Notes: generated by a model not told the origin, from the letters alone. 23,522 bases of DNA from Chloroflexota bacterium (GCA_025924845.1 JAICHN010000021.1:1-23522); one strand, 5' to 3'. Counted from the stretch's first letter, positions 14,526-23,489 are shown. Numbers and translations are program-made.

Positions 14526-14552
14526 CACAGTCCTCCCGCGATTTGGGCGGGA
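14526..14552 (-). promoter_or_regulatory. Hairpin overlapping the ribosome site of the HIT gene
   Basis: TCCCGC (14534-14539) and GCGGGA (14547-14552) pair around a 7-base loop. Read on the minus strand, the arm nearest the gene contains the first bases of the GGGAGG ribosome site before the ATG at 14525, so the hairpin could limit translation. The stem is short but almost all GC. Confidence 0.4.
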
Positions 14553-14591
14553 ATCGGCTGAGGAGTTGTAGAGCATCCCATGCCGCTTTTC

Positions 14592-15518
14592 CTATCCCCC
14601 AGACAGATTCGAGAGATACGTGAGCATGCCGCGTACCGCGAGCAGATGCGAGTTCCGGTAGAAGTCGGTCACGGCGGTAGGCGCCATGCCCGCGATGCCG
14701 GCCATTTCAGCGATGGGCATGGCAATCAACTCCGGTAGGTCGGGATGATCCGCCTGCTCGGCAGTGACGCGGCCCCCCGCCAACGCGGCGCGGACCCGCC
14801 TCTCCAGAACCTCGAAGTAGGCAATGTTGCGATGGATCAGGTCCGGGCTGGTCGTGCCCCCATGGCACGGCAGCACCATGGCCGGTGCCAGGTCGAGCAA
14901 ATCATGGAGGGTCTGGCGGAGCTCGGGGAGAGTCTGGTAGTCCTTCACGTAGGGGATCGGGTGCTCAGCGGCGTCCGCCGCCAACAACAGGCGCCAGGCC
15001 GGAATCCAGATCACCACCTGGTCGGGGCTGTGGCCCGGCGCGGGAATCAGCTGGAGGGTCAGATCCCCGCAGTCGATGCGCAACGCTCCCTCGAAGCTGA
15101 TGGTCGGGGGAACGAGGCGCACGGACGTGAAACGTACTTCCTCGGCCTGCTTTTTGGCGAGGGACGCGGCATCGTGGGGCCCGATCAGTCGCTCATAGGC
15201 TATCCGGTGGCCGATGATCGGGGCCGGATAGGCACCGCCGGGTTCGGCAAAGACAGCGTTGCCCCAGCAATGATCGTAGTCGGCGTGGGAGTTGATCACG
15301 AGCAACCGACGCCCGGTCAGGTCGGCGCGGACGTAAGCCAGGATTGCTTCGGCCTGGGCGGGGGTGGACATGGTGTCGACCAGGACGACATAGCGCTGGG
15401 TGATCAGGGCAAAGGTGTCTACCTCGTCGGCGGCCCGAAACATGCGAAGGCGAGGATCCCAGCCGCCATTGGGCACCTCGACCACCGTGTCGGGATCGCT
15501 GTTTGGCGTCAGATGCAT
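14592..15518 (-). CDS. MBL-fold metallohydrolase
   Basis: This 308-residue protein has the metallo-beta-lactamase fold. The metal motif is H78-A-D80-Y-D82-H83 (NSHADYDHCWGN): the second histidine of the usual HxHxDH is Asp, a variant known in some groups. Further ligands are His163 (PAPGHSPDQVVI), Asp182 (LLLAADAAEHPI) and His219 (VLPCHGGTT). The C-terminal 70 residues are helical and cap the fold. A GAGGAA site lies 7 nt before the ATG. The gene starts 11 nt after the methyltransferase stop, so they are co-transcribed. The substrate (thioester, phosphodiester or lactone) is not determinable. Confidence 0.9.
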   Translation of the reverse strand: MHLTPNSDPDTVVEVPNGGWDPRLRMFRAADEVDTFALITQRYVVLVDTMSTPAQAEAILAYVRADLTGRRLLVINSHADYDHCWGNAVFAEPGGAYPAPIIGHRIAYERLIGPHDAASLAKKQAEEVRFTSVRLVPPTISFEGALRIDCGDLTLQLIPAPGHSPDQVVIWIPAWRLLLAADAAEHPIPYVKDYQTLPELRQTLHDLLDLAPAMVLPCHGGTTSPDLIHRNIAYFEVLERRVRAALAGGRVTAEQADHPDLPELIAMPIAEMAGIAGMAPTAVTDFYRNSHLLAVRGMLTYLSNLSGG

Positions 15519-15529
15519 GACATGTTCCT

Positions 15530-16303
15530 CTAGGGACGACTCTCTATTCTGCCGTAATACACTCGCGTGTCATAGTCGAAGCTAATCACCCCGCCCGATT
15601 GGTGCGCCTCGAAGAGCGCCTGGGCATCCTGGAGCATGGCATCGCGCCGCGGATCGCCCGCCTCGGGCGTATAGGACGAAGAGAGGAGCCGCCCACGCAG
15701 GCCGGCGAAGTCGAATTGTTGGCTGTTCGCAAAGGTCGCGACCACATACCCATCCCGGCCGAACAACGCATCTAATGCCGCCGTATCGGCGCCGTCCACA
15801 TGTCGAACCGCCGCGTAGTCCGTCCCGTATTGCCGCAGCAGCGCTTCGTAGGCGACAAGGAAGGGCGTCCCGGTGATTCGGCGCTCGTTCCATACCAGGG
15901 CGACCCAGTATGGAGGCCGGAGGATGCGTCTGAACTCTTGTCGGGCGCGATCAGGTGCGAACCAGTGGAACGCCTGGCCGGCCACGACCAAGTCGACGCT
16001 CTGGTTCGCCAGAGTGGTCGCCTCAGCCGTCCCCTCGACGCTGACGAACCGCGGATGATCACGCAGCAAACGCTCCCCGGCCTCGCGCATCGCTCGATTC
16101 GGCTCGACCCCGAACACACGATTGCCGTTGTCGAGAAAGAGGCGAGTCAGATTACCTGGACCGGAGCCGATATCGGCGACGACCCACTCGGCAGTCAGCC
16201 CGCACTCGCGCCGGAGCAGGGCGACAACCGCCTCGGGATACGACGGCCGATACTTGATGTAGTCTTCGACTCGGCTGGTGAATCGTTGGGTCGGATCTTG
16301 CAT
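15530..16303 (-). CDS. Class I SAM-dependent methyltransferase (small-molecule type)
   Basis: This 257-residue protein has SAM motif I ADIGSGPGNLTRLF (43-56), the acidic strand-2 residue Glu67 (VFGVEPNRAMREAGE) and the post-motif LVVAGQAFHWF typical of the Trm9/UbiE-like methyltransferase group that carries AFHWF. The N-terminus DPTQRFTSRVEDYIKYRPSY is characteristic. I start at ATG 16303, with AAGGGAG 5-6 nt upstream. An in-frame TTG at 16351 also has a good AGGAGG site 5 nt before it and would add 16 residues. It is the first gene of a three-gene set with the MBL and HIT genes. The substrate is unknown. It is not a close copy of the methyltransferase at 5674-6483. Confidence 0.9.
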   Translation of the reverse strand: MQDPTQRFTSRVEDYIKYRPSYPEAVVALLRRECGLTAEWVVADIGSGPGNLTRLFLDNGNRVFGVEPNRAMREAGERLLRDHPRFVSVEGTAEATTLANQSVDLVVAGQAFHWFAPDRARQEFRRILRPPYWVALVWNERRITGTPFLVAYEALLRQYGTDYAAVRHVDGADTAALDALFGRDGYVVATFANSQQFDFAGLRGRLLSSSYTPEAGDPRRDAMLQDAQALFEAHQSGGVISFDYDTRVYYGRIESRP

Positions 16304-16468
16304 ACTTGCTCCCTTTCCGACGGCATAGCCGGCCCGGCAGTGGCCATTCAAGCTGCCCTCCTACTAATTATGCGCGATCGGAGTCGGGCCTTCGGTTCGA
16401 GCACTGGACGCGGCTTGGCTGGTGTAGACACGCTCGCGGCCGACGCCCGTGCCGCGGTCGGGGCGCGG

Positions 16469-17245
16469 TCAATCCATGGGATACAGGCTGCAGCCGCCGT
16501 CCACCAGCAGCACGGCCCCGGTCATATAGGCCGCGAGTTCGGAGCAGAGGAAAAGGAAGGCGTGGGCGACCGTTTCGGGAGGCTGCATGAATCCGAGCGG
16601 GATGGCTTTTTCCGCCCGCGCCCTGTAGCTGGGATCGGTATCCCACTGCCGTTTGGCCAGACCAACGGCCACGATTCCCGGCGCCACGGCATTGGCCCGG
16701 ATAGAGTGCGGCGCCAATTCGCGGGCGAAGCCGCGCATTATGGCCTTCACTGCTGCCTTGCTTGCGTTGTAGGGGGTAATTTCCGGCCACGGCACGTCCT
16801 GTACCCAGGATGTTGTGAAGATCAAATGGCCGGAAGCGCCGAGGCTCAGCCAGTGCCGAGCCGCGGTCTGAGCCAGGAGGAATGACGACCGGACATTCAG
16901 GGTCAGGAGGCTGTCAAACTTGTCCAGTGGGTAGTCCTGCACGGGAAAGGCATCAGTCATACCGGCGTGACAGCACACCACGTCCGGCTGGCCCAGTGTC
17001 TTCCGTACTCGCTCGAATAACGAATTGACCCCCTCGGCGGTGGCTGCGTCCTCGCGAAAGTAGGCCACGCGAGGGCTGTTCACGCCCGCTTCCTGGAGCA
17101 CCGCGTCGGCTTCGGTTTCGCTCACGATGTCATTCACCGCGACGGCGGCCCCTGCCTCGGCCAGTACACGGACGACTACTCGGCCAATGGCCCCGCAGCC
17201 GCCGCTAATCAGAATAGTCTTCCCGCTGAGGTCGATAGTGTACAT
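16469..17245 (-). CDS. Short-chain dehydrogenase/reductase (SDR), probable sugar dehydrogenase
   Basis: This 258-residue NAD(P)-dependent oxidoreductase has the glycine motif SGGCGAIG (14-21), the acidic strand-2 end Asp39 (VAVNDIV) that favours NAD, and the catalytic set Asn117 (TLNVRS), Ser146 (FTTSWVQ), Tyr159 and Lys163 (YNASKAA). The usual NNAG is CHAG (92-95). C-terminal VDGG (248-251) is typical. In this fucosidase-transporter locus it may oxidise L-fucose or a related sugar, but that is inference from context. The start has only a weak GGAT ribosome site, and its upstream region is the relic at 17252-17463 whose TGA ends 6 nt before the ATG. Confidence 0.9.
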   Translation of the reverse strand: MYTIDLSGKTILISGGCGAIGRVVVRVLAEAGAAVAVNDIVSETEADAVLQEAGVNSPRVAYFREDAATAEGVNSLFERVRKTLGQPDVVCCHAGMTDAFPVQDYPLDKFDSLLTLNVRSSFLLAQTAARHWLSLGASGHLIFTTSWVQDVPWPEITPYNASKAAVKAIMRGFARELAPHSIRANAVAPGIVAVGLAKRQWDTDPSYRARAEKAIPLGFMQPPETVAHAFLFLCSELAAYMTGAVLLVDGGCSLYPMD

Positions 17246-17251
17246 GGGTAT

Positions 17252-17463
17252 TCAATCCGTCTCGAACGAGAACTTCCGCGGGCACAGGCTGTATTGGCTT
17301 CCGGGCGGCACGGTGTCGCGCGTGATCGGTTCCTTGCGTGGAACGAAGTGGGCAAAGTTCGCTGAAGAGCCGAGCCAGGCGGTTCGTCCATCGGCACTGA
17401 TGAGCTTGGACGGAACTTTCACGAAGTATGCCTCGGCGCCGAAATTATACAAGTAGTGTTAGG
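17252..17463 (-). pseudogene. C-terminal relic of a larger gene between fucosidase and SDR
   Basis: A minus-strand frame of about 67 codons ends at TGA 17252-17254 and has a stop codon (TAA) at 17462-17464 upstream. The peptide is strongly protein-like: EAYFVKVPSKLISADGRTAW then GSSANFAH and PPGSQYSLCPRKFSFETD. I recall the order LPSK-x-x-SxDGRT-x-W-x-x-x-SANF...PPGSxYxLC from the C-terminal end of large predicted sugar-related proteins, but cannot name the family safely. It starts with a possible TTG without a real ribosome site, so I read it as the last part of a gene whose 5' end was deleted. The SDR start follows 6 nt after its stop. Confidence 0.6.
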
Positions 17464-17545
17464 AGGCTCCAGGGTCCGGCGATTGAGAGCGATTCCCGGA
17501 TCATGGTATCGTAGGCGCCAAGTGGGGGGAAGCAATAGCGGGCAT

Positions 17546-20023
17546 TCATAGGGACTCGTCCCCGCTATTCCGACGAATTGCCGGTGAGGTTGCCGGCGCG
17601 GCCTCGCGACATGGGCGAAGTACGATCGGCTCACCCTGTCGTGTCCGCAAGGAGAGCGGTACGCTGCCGGGAGGGCTCTCAACGGTCGTTTCGCTTGGGC
17701 TTTCCGGGGCAAGCGCCGTCTGCCCATACCGCACCGAGCAGTGACCATCGCGATCGGCAATGATGACGGCATGGGAGAGCCACCCGTCCTCCCAGGTCAG
17801 ATCCACGGTAAAGCCGCCTCGCGCCCGCAGTCCACGTACGAATCCGTTGGGCCATGCGCACGGCAGCGCGGGGAGGAGGTCGATGACGCCGGTGTGACTC
17901 TGGAGCAGCATCTCGAAGATAGCCGAGGCTCCTCCGAAGTTCCCGTCGATCTGGAACGGCGGATGGGTGTTAAAGAGATTCGGCTGGGTGCTTGTAGTCA
18001 GCAGCAACAGCAGATTCTCGTAGGCCCGATCGCCTTCCCCAAGGCGTGCCCATAAACTGATCATCCAGGCTCGACTCCAGCCGGTGCAACGGCCGCCGTG
18101 CGCCTGCCTGCGCTCCAGAGAGCGCCTGGCCGCTTGTGCCAACCCAGGCGTATCGCGCGGCGTGATGTGCATTCCTGGATAGAGCGCGAAGAGATGGGAG
18201 AGGTGCCGATGTCCCGGCTCGTACTCCTCGAAATCGAGCGACCATTCCTGCAACTGACCACGACTACCGATCCGGAGGGGGAGCAGGCGATCGCGCGCGT
18301 CACTGAGTTGCGAATGGAATGGTTCATCAATGCCTAGGATGCGGCCGGCCTCGATACAGTTGGTGAAGAGATCCCGGATCAGTTCCATATCCATCGAGGC
18401 GCCCGCCGAAACGGCCGCTTTCCGGCCGGCCGCGTCAAGAAAGCTGTTTTCCGGTGAGGTGGAGGGACAGGTCGCGAGGTAGCCGTCGTCGGTCTCAACG
18501 AGCCAGTCCAGACAGAACTCGGCGGCGCCTTTCATCAAGGGATAGGCGACAGTACGCAGATACTCGACACTTCCACCAAAGGCGTAGTGCTCCCAGACCT
18601 GCCGGCACAGCCAGGGGCCACCCATCGGCCACATCGACCAGTCCGCCGTGGACGTGGGGTGACCGGCTCCCGCAGTCCAGGTGCCGCGCCAGAGGTCACT
18701 CCCGTTGTGCATGGCCCAACCGCGGCATCCGTAGGTATGTTGCGCGGTCTTGCGCCCGTCCACGCTCAGGTCGCGGATCAGCTCGCATAGCGGCTCGAAG
18801 CACTCGGCCAGATTGGCCGCTTCGGCGAGCCAGTAGTTCATCTCCAAATTGATATTCACCGTATAATCGCTGCCCCAGATCGGCCGCGGCTCCGCGTTCC
18901 AGATCCCCTGTAGGTTTGCCGGTTGAGTGCCGGGGCGGGAACTTGCGATCAGTAGATAGCGTCCGTATTGGGCGTACAACGCGGCAAGCCGGGGATCGCG
19001 CTCGGCATTCGCCGAGCGCAAGCGGCGATCGGTTGGCTCATCCGGCGCCTGGGACTCTCCCAGCGAGAGCGAGACCCGCTCAAACAGCGGCTGGTACTCG
19101 GCCAGGTGCGCCAAACGGAGTTCCGCGAACGAGTGAGCGGCGGCCGTAACCAGGGTCTGCTCGATCGCCTCGGTGATCCGCGCGGCGGAAAGATCAGGGG
19201 GCAAGCCGAAACCCCTGTACCCGGTGCCGCCCGCGATCAACAGAGTCACGGCCGTTGCTCCATAAACGTGCAGGCCGGCAGAGTCCGTGCCGACCGCCCC
19301 GCCTTCCGCCAGCGCCAGGACGCGCGCCTCGAAGCGCATCCCCAGCCCCTCTGCCTCTTGATATTGGATTGGAGTGTCTGTCTCCAGATGATGCGAGACT
19401 ACGTGACTGGGCGCTTTGCCGCGCAGGGCCAGCGCGCTGGTGCCGACGGGTACCGTCGAACCGCGCAGCGTAGAGTTGAGGCGTGCCGTAAAGCTGATCC
19501 GGGCCGGCAACGTACAAGTAAGGCGAACCACAATCACCTGGTGCACGGCGGAGGAGAATAGCTCGCGGGTAAACCACGCCGCGCCGGCTCGGTAGCGCAC
19601 GGTAGCGATAGCCGTGGTCAAGTCGAGCGCGCGCTGGTACTCGACCGCTGCCTCCGTATGCCGAAACAGGATGGAAAGATCGCCTAGAGGCAGATAGGAT
19701 TCGTTAAACGGTCCCTGGAACTGTCTCGTCAGTGCGTCCGCTTCCACATAGCGCTGTTCGCGCAACACCAGGCGACGTATTTCCTGCAGAACTCCTGGTT
19801 CTGGAACAGGGTGCCCGTCCTGTGGGAAGCCGGACCACAGAGTGTCCTCATTGAGTTGCAGGTGCTCCTCAAGCACTCCGCCAAACACCATCGAACCGAG
19901 CCGCCCGTTACCCAGGGGCAGGGCGTCGTTCCAATCGCGTGCGGGCTGATCGTACCAGAGCCGGAGATCGCCGACCATGCTCTGAGTGCGGTGATTGGGG
20001 GCAAAGCGCGCCGTAGTGCCCAC
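17546..20023 (-). CDS. GH95 alpha-L-fucosidase, cytoplasmic
   Basis: This 825-residue glycoside hydrolase of family 95 removes alpha-linked L-fucose (typically alpha-1,2) with inversion; some members act on galactosides. Layout: N-terminal beta-sandwich ([20 protein letters not shown], 19-38), a linker, an (alpha/alpha)6 barrel from about 330, and a C-terminal beta domain. Active-site signatures are [12 protein letters not shown] (387-398), the general-acid Glu525 in STSPENS, the [15 protein letters not shown] signature (597-611) and Asp693 in [10 protein letters not shown]. Start is GTG 20023, with GAGGA 6 nt upstream. No signal peptide is present, so cleavage is intracellular and needs oligosaccharide import, consistent with the adjacent permease genes. 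Confidence 0.96.
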   Translation of the reverse strand: MGTTARFAPNHRTQSMVGDLRLWYDQPARDWNDALPLGNGRLGSMVFGGVLEEHLQLNEDTLWSGFPQDGHPVPEPGVLQEIRRLVLREQRYVEADALTRQFQGPFNESYLPLGDLSILFRHTEAAVEYQRALDLTTAIATVRYRAGAAWFTRELFSSAVHQVIVVRLTCTLPARISFTARLNSTLRGSTVPVGTSALALRGKAPSHVVSHHLETDTPIQYQEAEGLGMRFEARVLALAEGGAVGTDSAGLHVYGATAVTLLIAGGTGYRGFGLPPDLSAARITEAIEQTLVTAAAHSFAELRLAHLAEYQPLFERVSLSLGESQAPDEPTDRRLRSANAERDPRLAALYAQYGRYLLIASSRPGTQPANLQGIWNAEPRPIWGSDYTVNINLEMNYWLAEAANLAECFEPLCELIRDLSVDGRKTAQHTYGCRGWAMHNGSDLWRGTWTAGAGHPTSTADWSMWPMGGPWLCRQVWEHYAFGGSVEYLRTVAYPLMKGAAEFCLDWLVETDDGYLATCPSTSPENSFLDAAGRKAAVSAGASMDMELIRDLFTNCIEAGRILGIDEPFHSQLSDARDRLLPLRIGSRGQLQEWSLDFEEYEPGHRHLSHLFALYPGMHITPRDTPGLAQAARRSLERRQAHGGRCTGWSRAWMISLWARLGEGDRAYENLLLLLTTSTQPNLFNTHPPFQIDGNFGGASAIFEMLLQSHTGVIDLLPALPCAWPNGFVRGLRARGGFTVDLTWEDGWLSHAVIIADRDGHCSVRYGQTALAPESPSETTVESPPGSVPLSLRTRQGEPIVLRPCREAAPATSPAIRRNSGDESL

Positions 20024-20163
20024 GAAGAATCCTCTTTACTGCTGTGTAAACGCGGTGAACATGGCAATGGCTTGGGTGATATCCGCCTTTCCTTCCGCTC
20101 CATCCCTGTGCGAATGCTTCCCGGTGGTGACGCATTCGTGAAAATGAAGCAGTTCCCGCTAGG
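20024..20163. other. Short intergenic region before the fucosidase gene
   Basis: The 140 bases between the Gfo/Idh stop and the GH95 start hold the GH95 ribosome site (AGAGGA at about 20030-20035). I see no gene, clear promoter or hairpin. Confidence 0.4.
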
Positions 20164-21387
20164 CTACGCGAAGTCTCCTAAGAGGTCGTCAATAGACACT
20201 GATTCTCCCGTGGTCATGGACCGGTTCGCCGCCGCGCCGATCAGTACTGACATGGCGCCCGCCCATGAACCAGCCATATGGCCTAGTGGATCGGGTAGGG
20301 GTTGGCCACCAAACAGCCGCACCAGGATCTGATCGTCACCGCCCCCATGATCGCCCGCGGCTCGCGGAATCTCGTGCGTGGTCAGTTTGCCCGCCGCGTC
20401 GCACACCGTGATCGTGTCGCTCGATTCCCGCACCAGGGGCCCGGTTTCGTCGTTCCGCAGTTCCATGCGGCCTTGTGTGCCGGTCAGGGTAGCTCTCCAC
20501 CCCTCGTAGGGGCTGTAGGCGACGAGGGAGTAACTGAGTTGGGCCCCCTGTTTGTAGCGCGCCGTCACGTTCATCGTATCCTCGATGTCGATCTCCTCCG
20601 CGAACACGCACTGGTCGCGGTAGTAGCCGTCGAATTGCTCGGCGTCGAAATAGAAACTCTTCAAGAACGGGTCGGTCGGCAGATCGACGTAGAACTCGCA
20701 GCTACGGGTGAAGGCGCATGTGGAGCAGCGGACTCCTCGTTCGGGGCGGGTGGGGCCATAGAACTGCAACCGTCCCAGGGCCTCCACACGCTCCGGGTCG
20801 TCTTCGAGCCACCAGTTGATCATGTCGAAGTGATGGGTTGCCTTGGTTACCAGCAGGCCGCCGGAATTTTCTTTCCGTCGGTGCCAGCGCCGAAAGTAAT
20901 CCGCGCCGTGTCTCCGATCGAGATACCACTCGAAATCGACGTTGAGCACACGGCCGATGGCGCCTTCACGCAACAATTCCTTTACACGCGTTACATACGG
21001 CATGAACCTGTAGTTGAAGGTGACAATGATCGGTTTGCCCGCCCGTTGCTCGGCTGCGAGAACGGCGCGGCATTGTGCGTCGTCGATAACCATGGGCTTC
21101 TCGGTAATGACCGTGCAGCCCGCGTCGAGGGCCCGGACAATATACTCCTGGTGGTAGCGGTCCATGGTGACGACGATCACGCAGTCCGGCCTGGCTTGCC
21201 GGATCATCGCGTCAAAGGCGTCGAATATGGGGATGTCCCCGTACTCGCGGCTCAGATAGGCCGCGCGTCCGGGATTGCGGTCAAAGACTCCTACGAGCTG
21301 AGCGGTGCCGGCGAACCGCTGCACGATAGGCGCGGCATACATGTCCACGGCGCGCTTGCTTGCACCAGTCAGGGCGTACGTCTTCAT
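20164..21387 (-). CDS. Gfo/Idh/MocA-family oxidoreductase
   Basis: This 407-residue NAD(P)-dependent sugar oxidoreductase starts at ATG 21387 with AAGGAG 5 nt upstream; the frame extends further but without a better site. The family signature TEKPM (95-99) with Lys97 is clear, and the ATHHFDMINWW segment (183-193) carries the likely His/Asp active-site residues. The N-terminal nucleotide loop is atypical: LTGASKRAVDMY where most members have G-x-G-x-x-G. A cysteine cluster (Cys221, Cys224, Cys230 in VRCSTCAFTRSC) sits in the C-terminal domain. The position upstream of the fucosidase gene suggests a role in fucose or oligosaccharide metabolism, which is inference. Confidence 0.92.
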   Translation of the reverse strand: MKTYALTGASKRAVDMYAAPIVQRFAGTAQLVGVFDRNPGRAAYLSREYGDIPIFDAFDAMIRQARPDCVIVVTMDRYHQEYIVRALDAGCTVITEKPMVIDDAQCRAVLAAEQRAGKPIIVTFNYRFMPYVTRVKELLREGAIGRVLNVDFEWYLDRRHGADYFRRWHRRKENSGGLLVTKATHHFDMINWWLEDDPERVEALGRLQFYGPTRPERGVRCSTCAFTRSCEFYVDLPTDPFLKSFYFDAEQFDGYYRDQCVFAEEIDIEDTMNVTARYKQGAQLSYSLVAYSPYEGWRATLTGTQGRMELRNDETGPLVRESSDTITVCDAAGKLTTHEIPRAAGDHGGGDDQILVRLFGGQPLPDPLGHMAGSWAGAMSVLIGAAANRSMTTGESVSIDDLLGDFA

Positions 21388-21573
21388 CGGATCTCCTTCG
21401 AAGTCATGAGACGAGAGCATGGCATGGACGTGGATTACATCGATCTTGCCACAGAGGGCGCGTCACCGGGCGGGCTAGGTGCCGCGCTGGTCAATCGGAG
21501 AGGTCAGCGCCGGGCGTAGTCGCGCGGCCCTCTCCTGAAGATAGGTCTTGTTCGAGAAGCGCCCCAACCTGAT
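21388..21573. other. Intergenic region between permease and oxidoreductase genes
   Basis: The 186 bases hold the oxidoreductase ribosome site (AAGGAGAT) near 21393 and a distant inverted repeat GGAGAGG (21497-21503)/CCTCTCC (21529-21535) with a 25-base loop, which is weak. The gap is large for one operon, so an internal promoter is possible. None was identified. Confidence 0.35.
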
Positions 21574-22491
21574 CTATCCTTTCAGGCCGGTCATGGATAT
21601 GCCCTGTATGAAGGTCCGCTGAGCGACCGCGAAAAGGATTACTACCGGGAGCAGGAACAGAACCGAGGCAGCCATAAGGCTGCTCCAATGGAACGCGTGC
21701 AGCCCCCTGAACTCCTGCAGTCCCAGTGAAAGCGTATAGAGGTTGGTATTGGTCAGATAGATCGAGGGCCCGAAGAAATCGGTCCAGTTATTCAGAAAGG
21801 TGAGCAGGGACACCACGGCCAGGGCCGGTCGGGAGAGGGGCAGAATAATGCGCAGGAAAATGATCAAGTGGTTGGCGCCGTCGATGCGCGCGCTTTCGTC
21901 CAACTCGCGGGGAATACCCATGAAGAACTGGCGAAGCAGGAAGATAAAGAAGGCGCTGCCAAAAAAGGATGGTACGATCAGCGGCGCGAAGGTGCCCAGC
22001 ATACCCAGATCCTTGAAGATGACATAGAGCGGAATCAGGGTAACCGGGTAGGGCAGGAGCATGGTGCTCAGGGCCAGCAGAAGCATGGCGCCGCGCCCGT
22101 GCCACTGCACGCGCGACAGGCCGTACGCCGTTAGTGTGCAGGAGAAGAGTGTCCCCACCACATTCAGAATACAGATCACAAAGGTGTTGTAGGTGTAGAG
22201 GAGGTAGGGAATATAGTTGAAAGCGTCGACAAAGTTTGAGAAAGCCCAATGGTGCGGGATAAGCCGTGGGGGGAATTCGAAGATCTCCGCGTCGGTTCGC
22301 ACTGACATCAGCACCATCCAGAAAACCGGAAAAGCGAACAGCAACCCCACGCCGCCAACCAGAAGGTGCTTCCCGAACGCAGTCGCACGGCGGCGCCACA
22401 CCCGCGCCCGCTGCCCTGACGAAGCGTCCCGATCCCTACTGTCGACCTGGAGGACGGGTATCGGTTGAGCGGAAGGGGGGGCGCCCGTCAT
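21574..22491 (-). CDS. Carbohydrate ABC transporter permease, MalG type
   Basis: This 305-residue inner-membrane subunit of an oligosaccharide importer has about six helices after a 35-residue polar, basic N-terminus. The EAA loop that contacts the ATPase is RELDESARIDGANHL (195-209) continuing to LPLSRPAL (217-224). I start at ATG 22491, which overlaps the TGA of the upstream permease gene as ATGA, so translation is coupled; the longer frame to 22578 lies wholly inside the neighbour. The N-terminus is longer than the usual MalG. With the neighbouring MalF-type permease it forms the membrane channel. No ATPase gene is nearby, so a shared MsmX/MalK-like ATPase is likely. Confidence 0.93.
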   Translation of the reverse strand: MTGAPPSAQPIPVLQVDSRDRDASSGQRARVWRRRATAFGKHLLVGGVGLLFAFPVFWMVLMSVRTDAEIFEFPPRLIPHHWAFSNFVDAFNYIPYLLYTYNTFVICILNVVGTLFSCTLTAYGLSRVQWHGRGAMLLLALSTMLLPYPVTLIPLYVIFKDLGMLGTFAPLIVPSFFGSAFFIFLLRQFFMGIPRELDESARIDGANHLIIFLRIILPLSRPALAVVSLLTFLNNWTDFFGPSIYLTNTNLYTLSLGLQEFRGLHAFHWSSLMAASVLFLLPVVILFAVAQRTFIQGISMTGLKG

Positions 22492-23420
22492 CGCGACTCT
22501 CCTTCGTAGTACACCCAGCGTCTCGACAGATAGAGCATCACCAGGGTACAGAATAGGATGATCATGAACAGAATCCACGCCATGGCGGACGCATAACCGA
22601 AGCGAAGGTAGCTGAAGGCGGCTTTCCAGAGATACATCAAGTAGAATAGCATCGAGCCCTGTGGCGCGCCGACACTATAGCTGCCTGAGTTGCTGATCAC
22701 GAACGCAACGGCGAAGATCTGGAACGTGGCGATCATGATCGTAATCAGATTAAAGAGGGTTGCAGGTGAGATCAGGGGCAAGGTGATATGCCACATCTGT
22801 CGAATTTTGCCGGCGCCATCCAAATCAGCCGCTTCGTAGAGCTGTTCGGGTACGTCCTGCAATGCCGCCAGGTAAATGATCGTAGTGGTGCCGATAGTCC
22901 ACATGAAAAGCAGAATGAGGCCCGGCTTGGCCCACGAAGGATCCGTAAACCAGCCCGGTTCGGGCAGCCCAAGACTACCCAGGGTCAGGTTCACAATGCC
23001 GCCGTCGCCGCTGAACATGAATTGCCAGAGATAGGCGATGGGGATGAGCGGCAGAAATGCGGGAAGCAGATAGAAGGTTCGGTAGATCGCCATGCCGCGA
23101 ATTTTCATGTTGAGCAACAGCGCGGTGCCGAGCGCCGTCAGCAACTGCGCCGGCACGCCGAAGATGACCATATACACGGTGTTGGTCAGTGCCTGCGTAA
23201 ATTCGCTGTCCTCGGTAAAGAGGAACCGGTAGTTGGTCAGGCCGATCCAGCGGGGCGAGTTCAGCCCATCGTAGTGGGTGAAACTGTAATAGAAAGACGC
23301 CAGCATTGGGTAGAGGGTAAAGCCAAGAAAGCCAAGCAGGAACGGCATACAGAACGCCAATCCCACAAATATATTGTGGCGCTCGGGCTGGGTTAGTCTC
23401 ACAATCCGTGTGCTGCGCAT
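22488..23420 (-). CDS. Carbohydrate ABC transporter permease, MalF/UgpA type
   Basis: This 310-residue permease is the partner of the MalG-type subunit. About six helices are visible, starting with FVGLAFCMPFLLGFLGFTLY (18-37). The EAA loop is EQLYEAADLDGAGKIRQMWH (192-211) followed by ITLPLISPA (212-220). The region TNTVYMVIFGVPAQLLTALG is typical of the permease core. The ATG at 23420 has only a weak GGGG site, so translation may depend on a hairpin-flanked leader or on upstream coupling. It follows the end of a probable binding-protein gene after a 69-base gap that contains the strong hairpin at 23453-23487. The substrate is inferred from the adjacent fucosidase to be a fucosylated sugar. 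Confidence 0.93.
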   Translation of the reverse strand: MRSTRIVRLTQPERHNIFVGLAFCMPFLLGFLGFTLYPMLASFYYSFTHYDGLNSPRWIGLTNYRFLFTEDSEFTQALTNTVYMVIFGVPAQLLTALGTALLLNMKIRGMAIYRTFYLLPAFLPLIPIAYLWQFMFSGDGGIVNLTLGSLGLPEPGWFTDPSWAKPGLILLFMWTIGTTTIIYLAALQDVPEQLYEAADLDGAGKIRQMWHITLPLISPATLFNLITIMIATFQIFAVAFVISNSGSYSVGAPQGSMLFYLMYLWKAAFSYLRFGYASAMAWILFMIILFCTLVMLYLSRRWVYYEGESR

Positions 23421-23452
23421 GACGCCCCACTCGTTCGCTAGGAGGATTGAAA

Positions 23453-23487
23453 CGCGGGCCGGGAGCGGTGATCGCTCCCGGCCCGCG
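23453..23487 (-). terminator. Strong 15-bp hairpin between binding-protein and permease genes
   Basis: CGCGGGCCGGGAGCG (23453-23467) and CGCTCCCGGCCCGCG (23473-23487) are perfect inverted repeats around the loop GTGAT. Read on the minus strand it follows the stop of the upstream gene by two bases and is followed by a short TTTCAATCC stretch. This would act as a leaky terminator or RNA-stabilising element, giving more binding protein than permease, an arrangement known from malE-malF. Confidence 0.75.
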
Positions 23488-23489
23488 GT

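Noticed and set aside
15800..16885. 361-codon plus-strand frame over the methyltransferase and SDR genes
   Set aside because: It spans two well-supported minus-strand genes and the gap between them and shows no motif.
20302..21519. 405-codon plus-strand frame opposite the Gfo/Idh gene
   Set aside because: The antisense frame has no family signature; the minus-strand gene has clear motifs and ribosome site.
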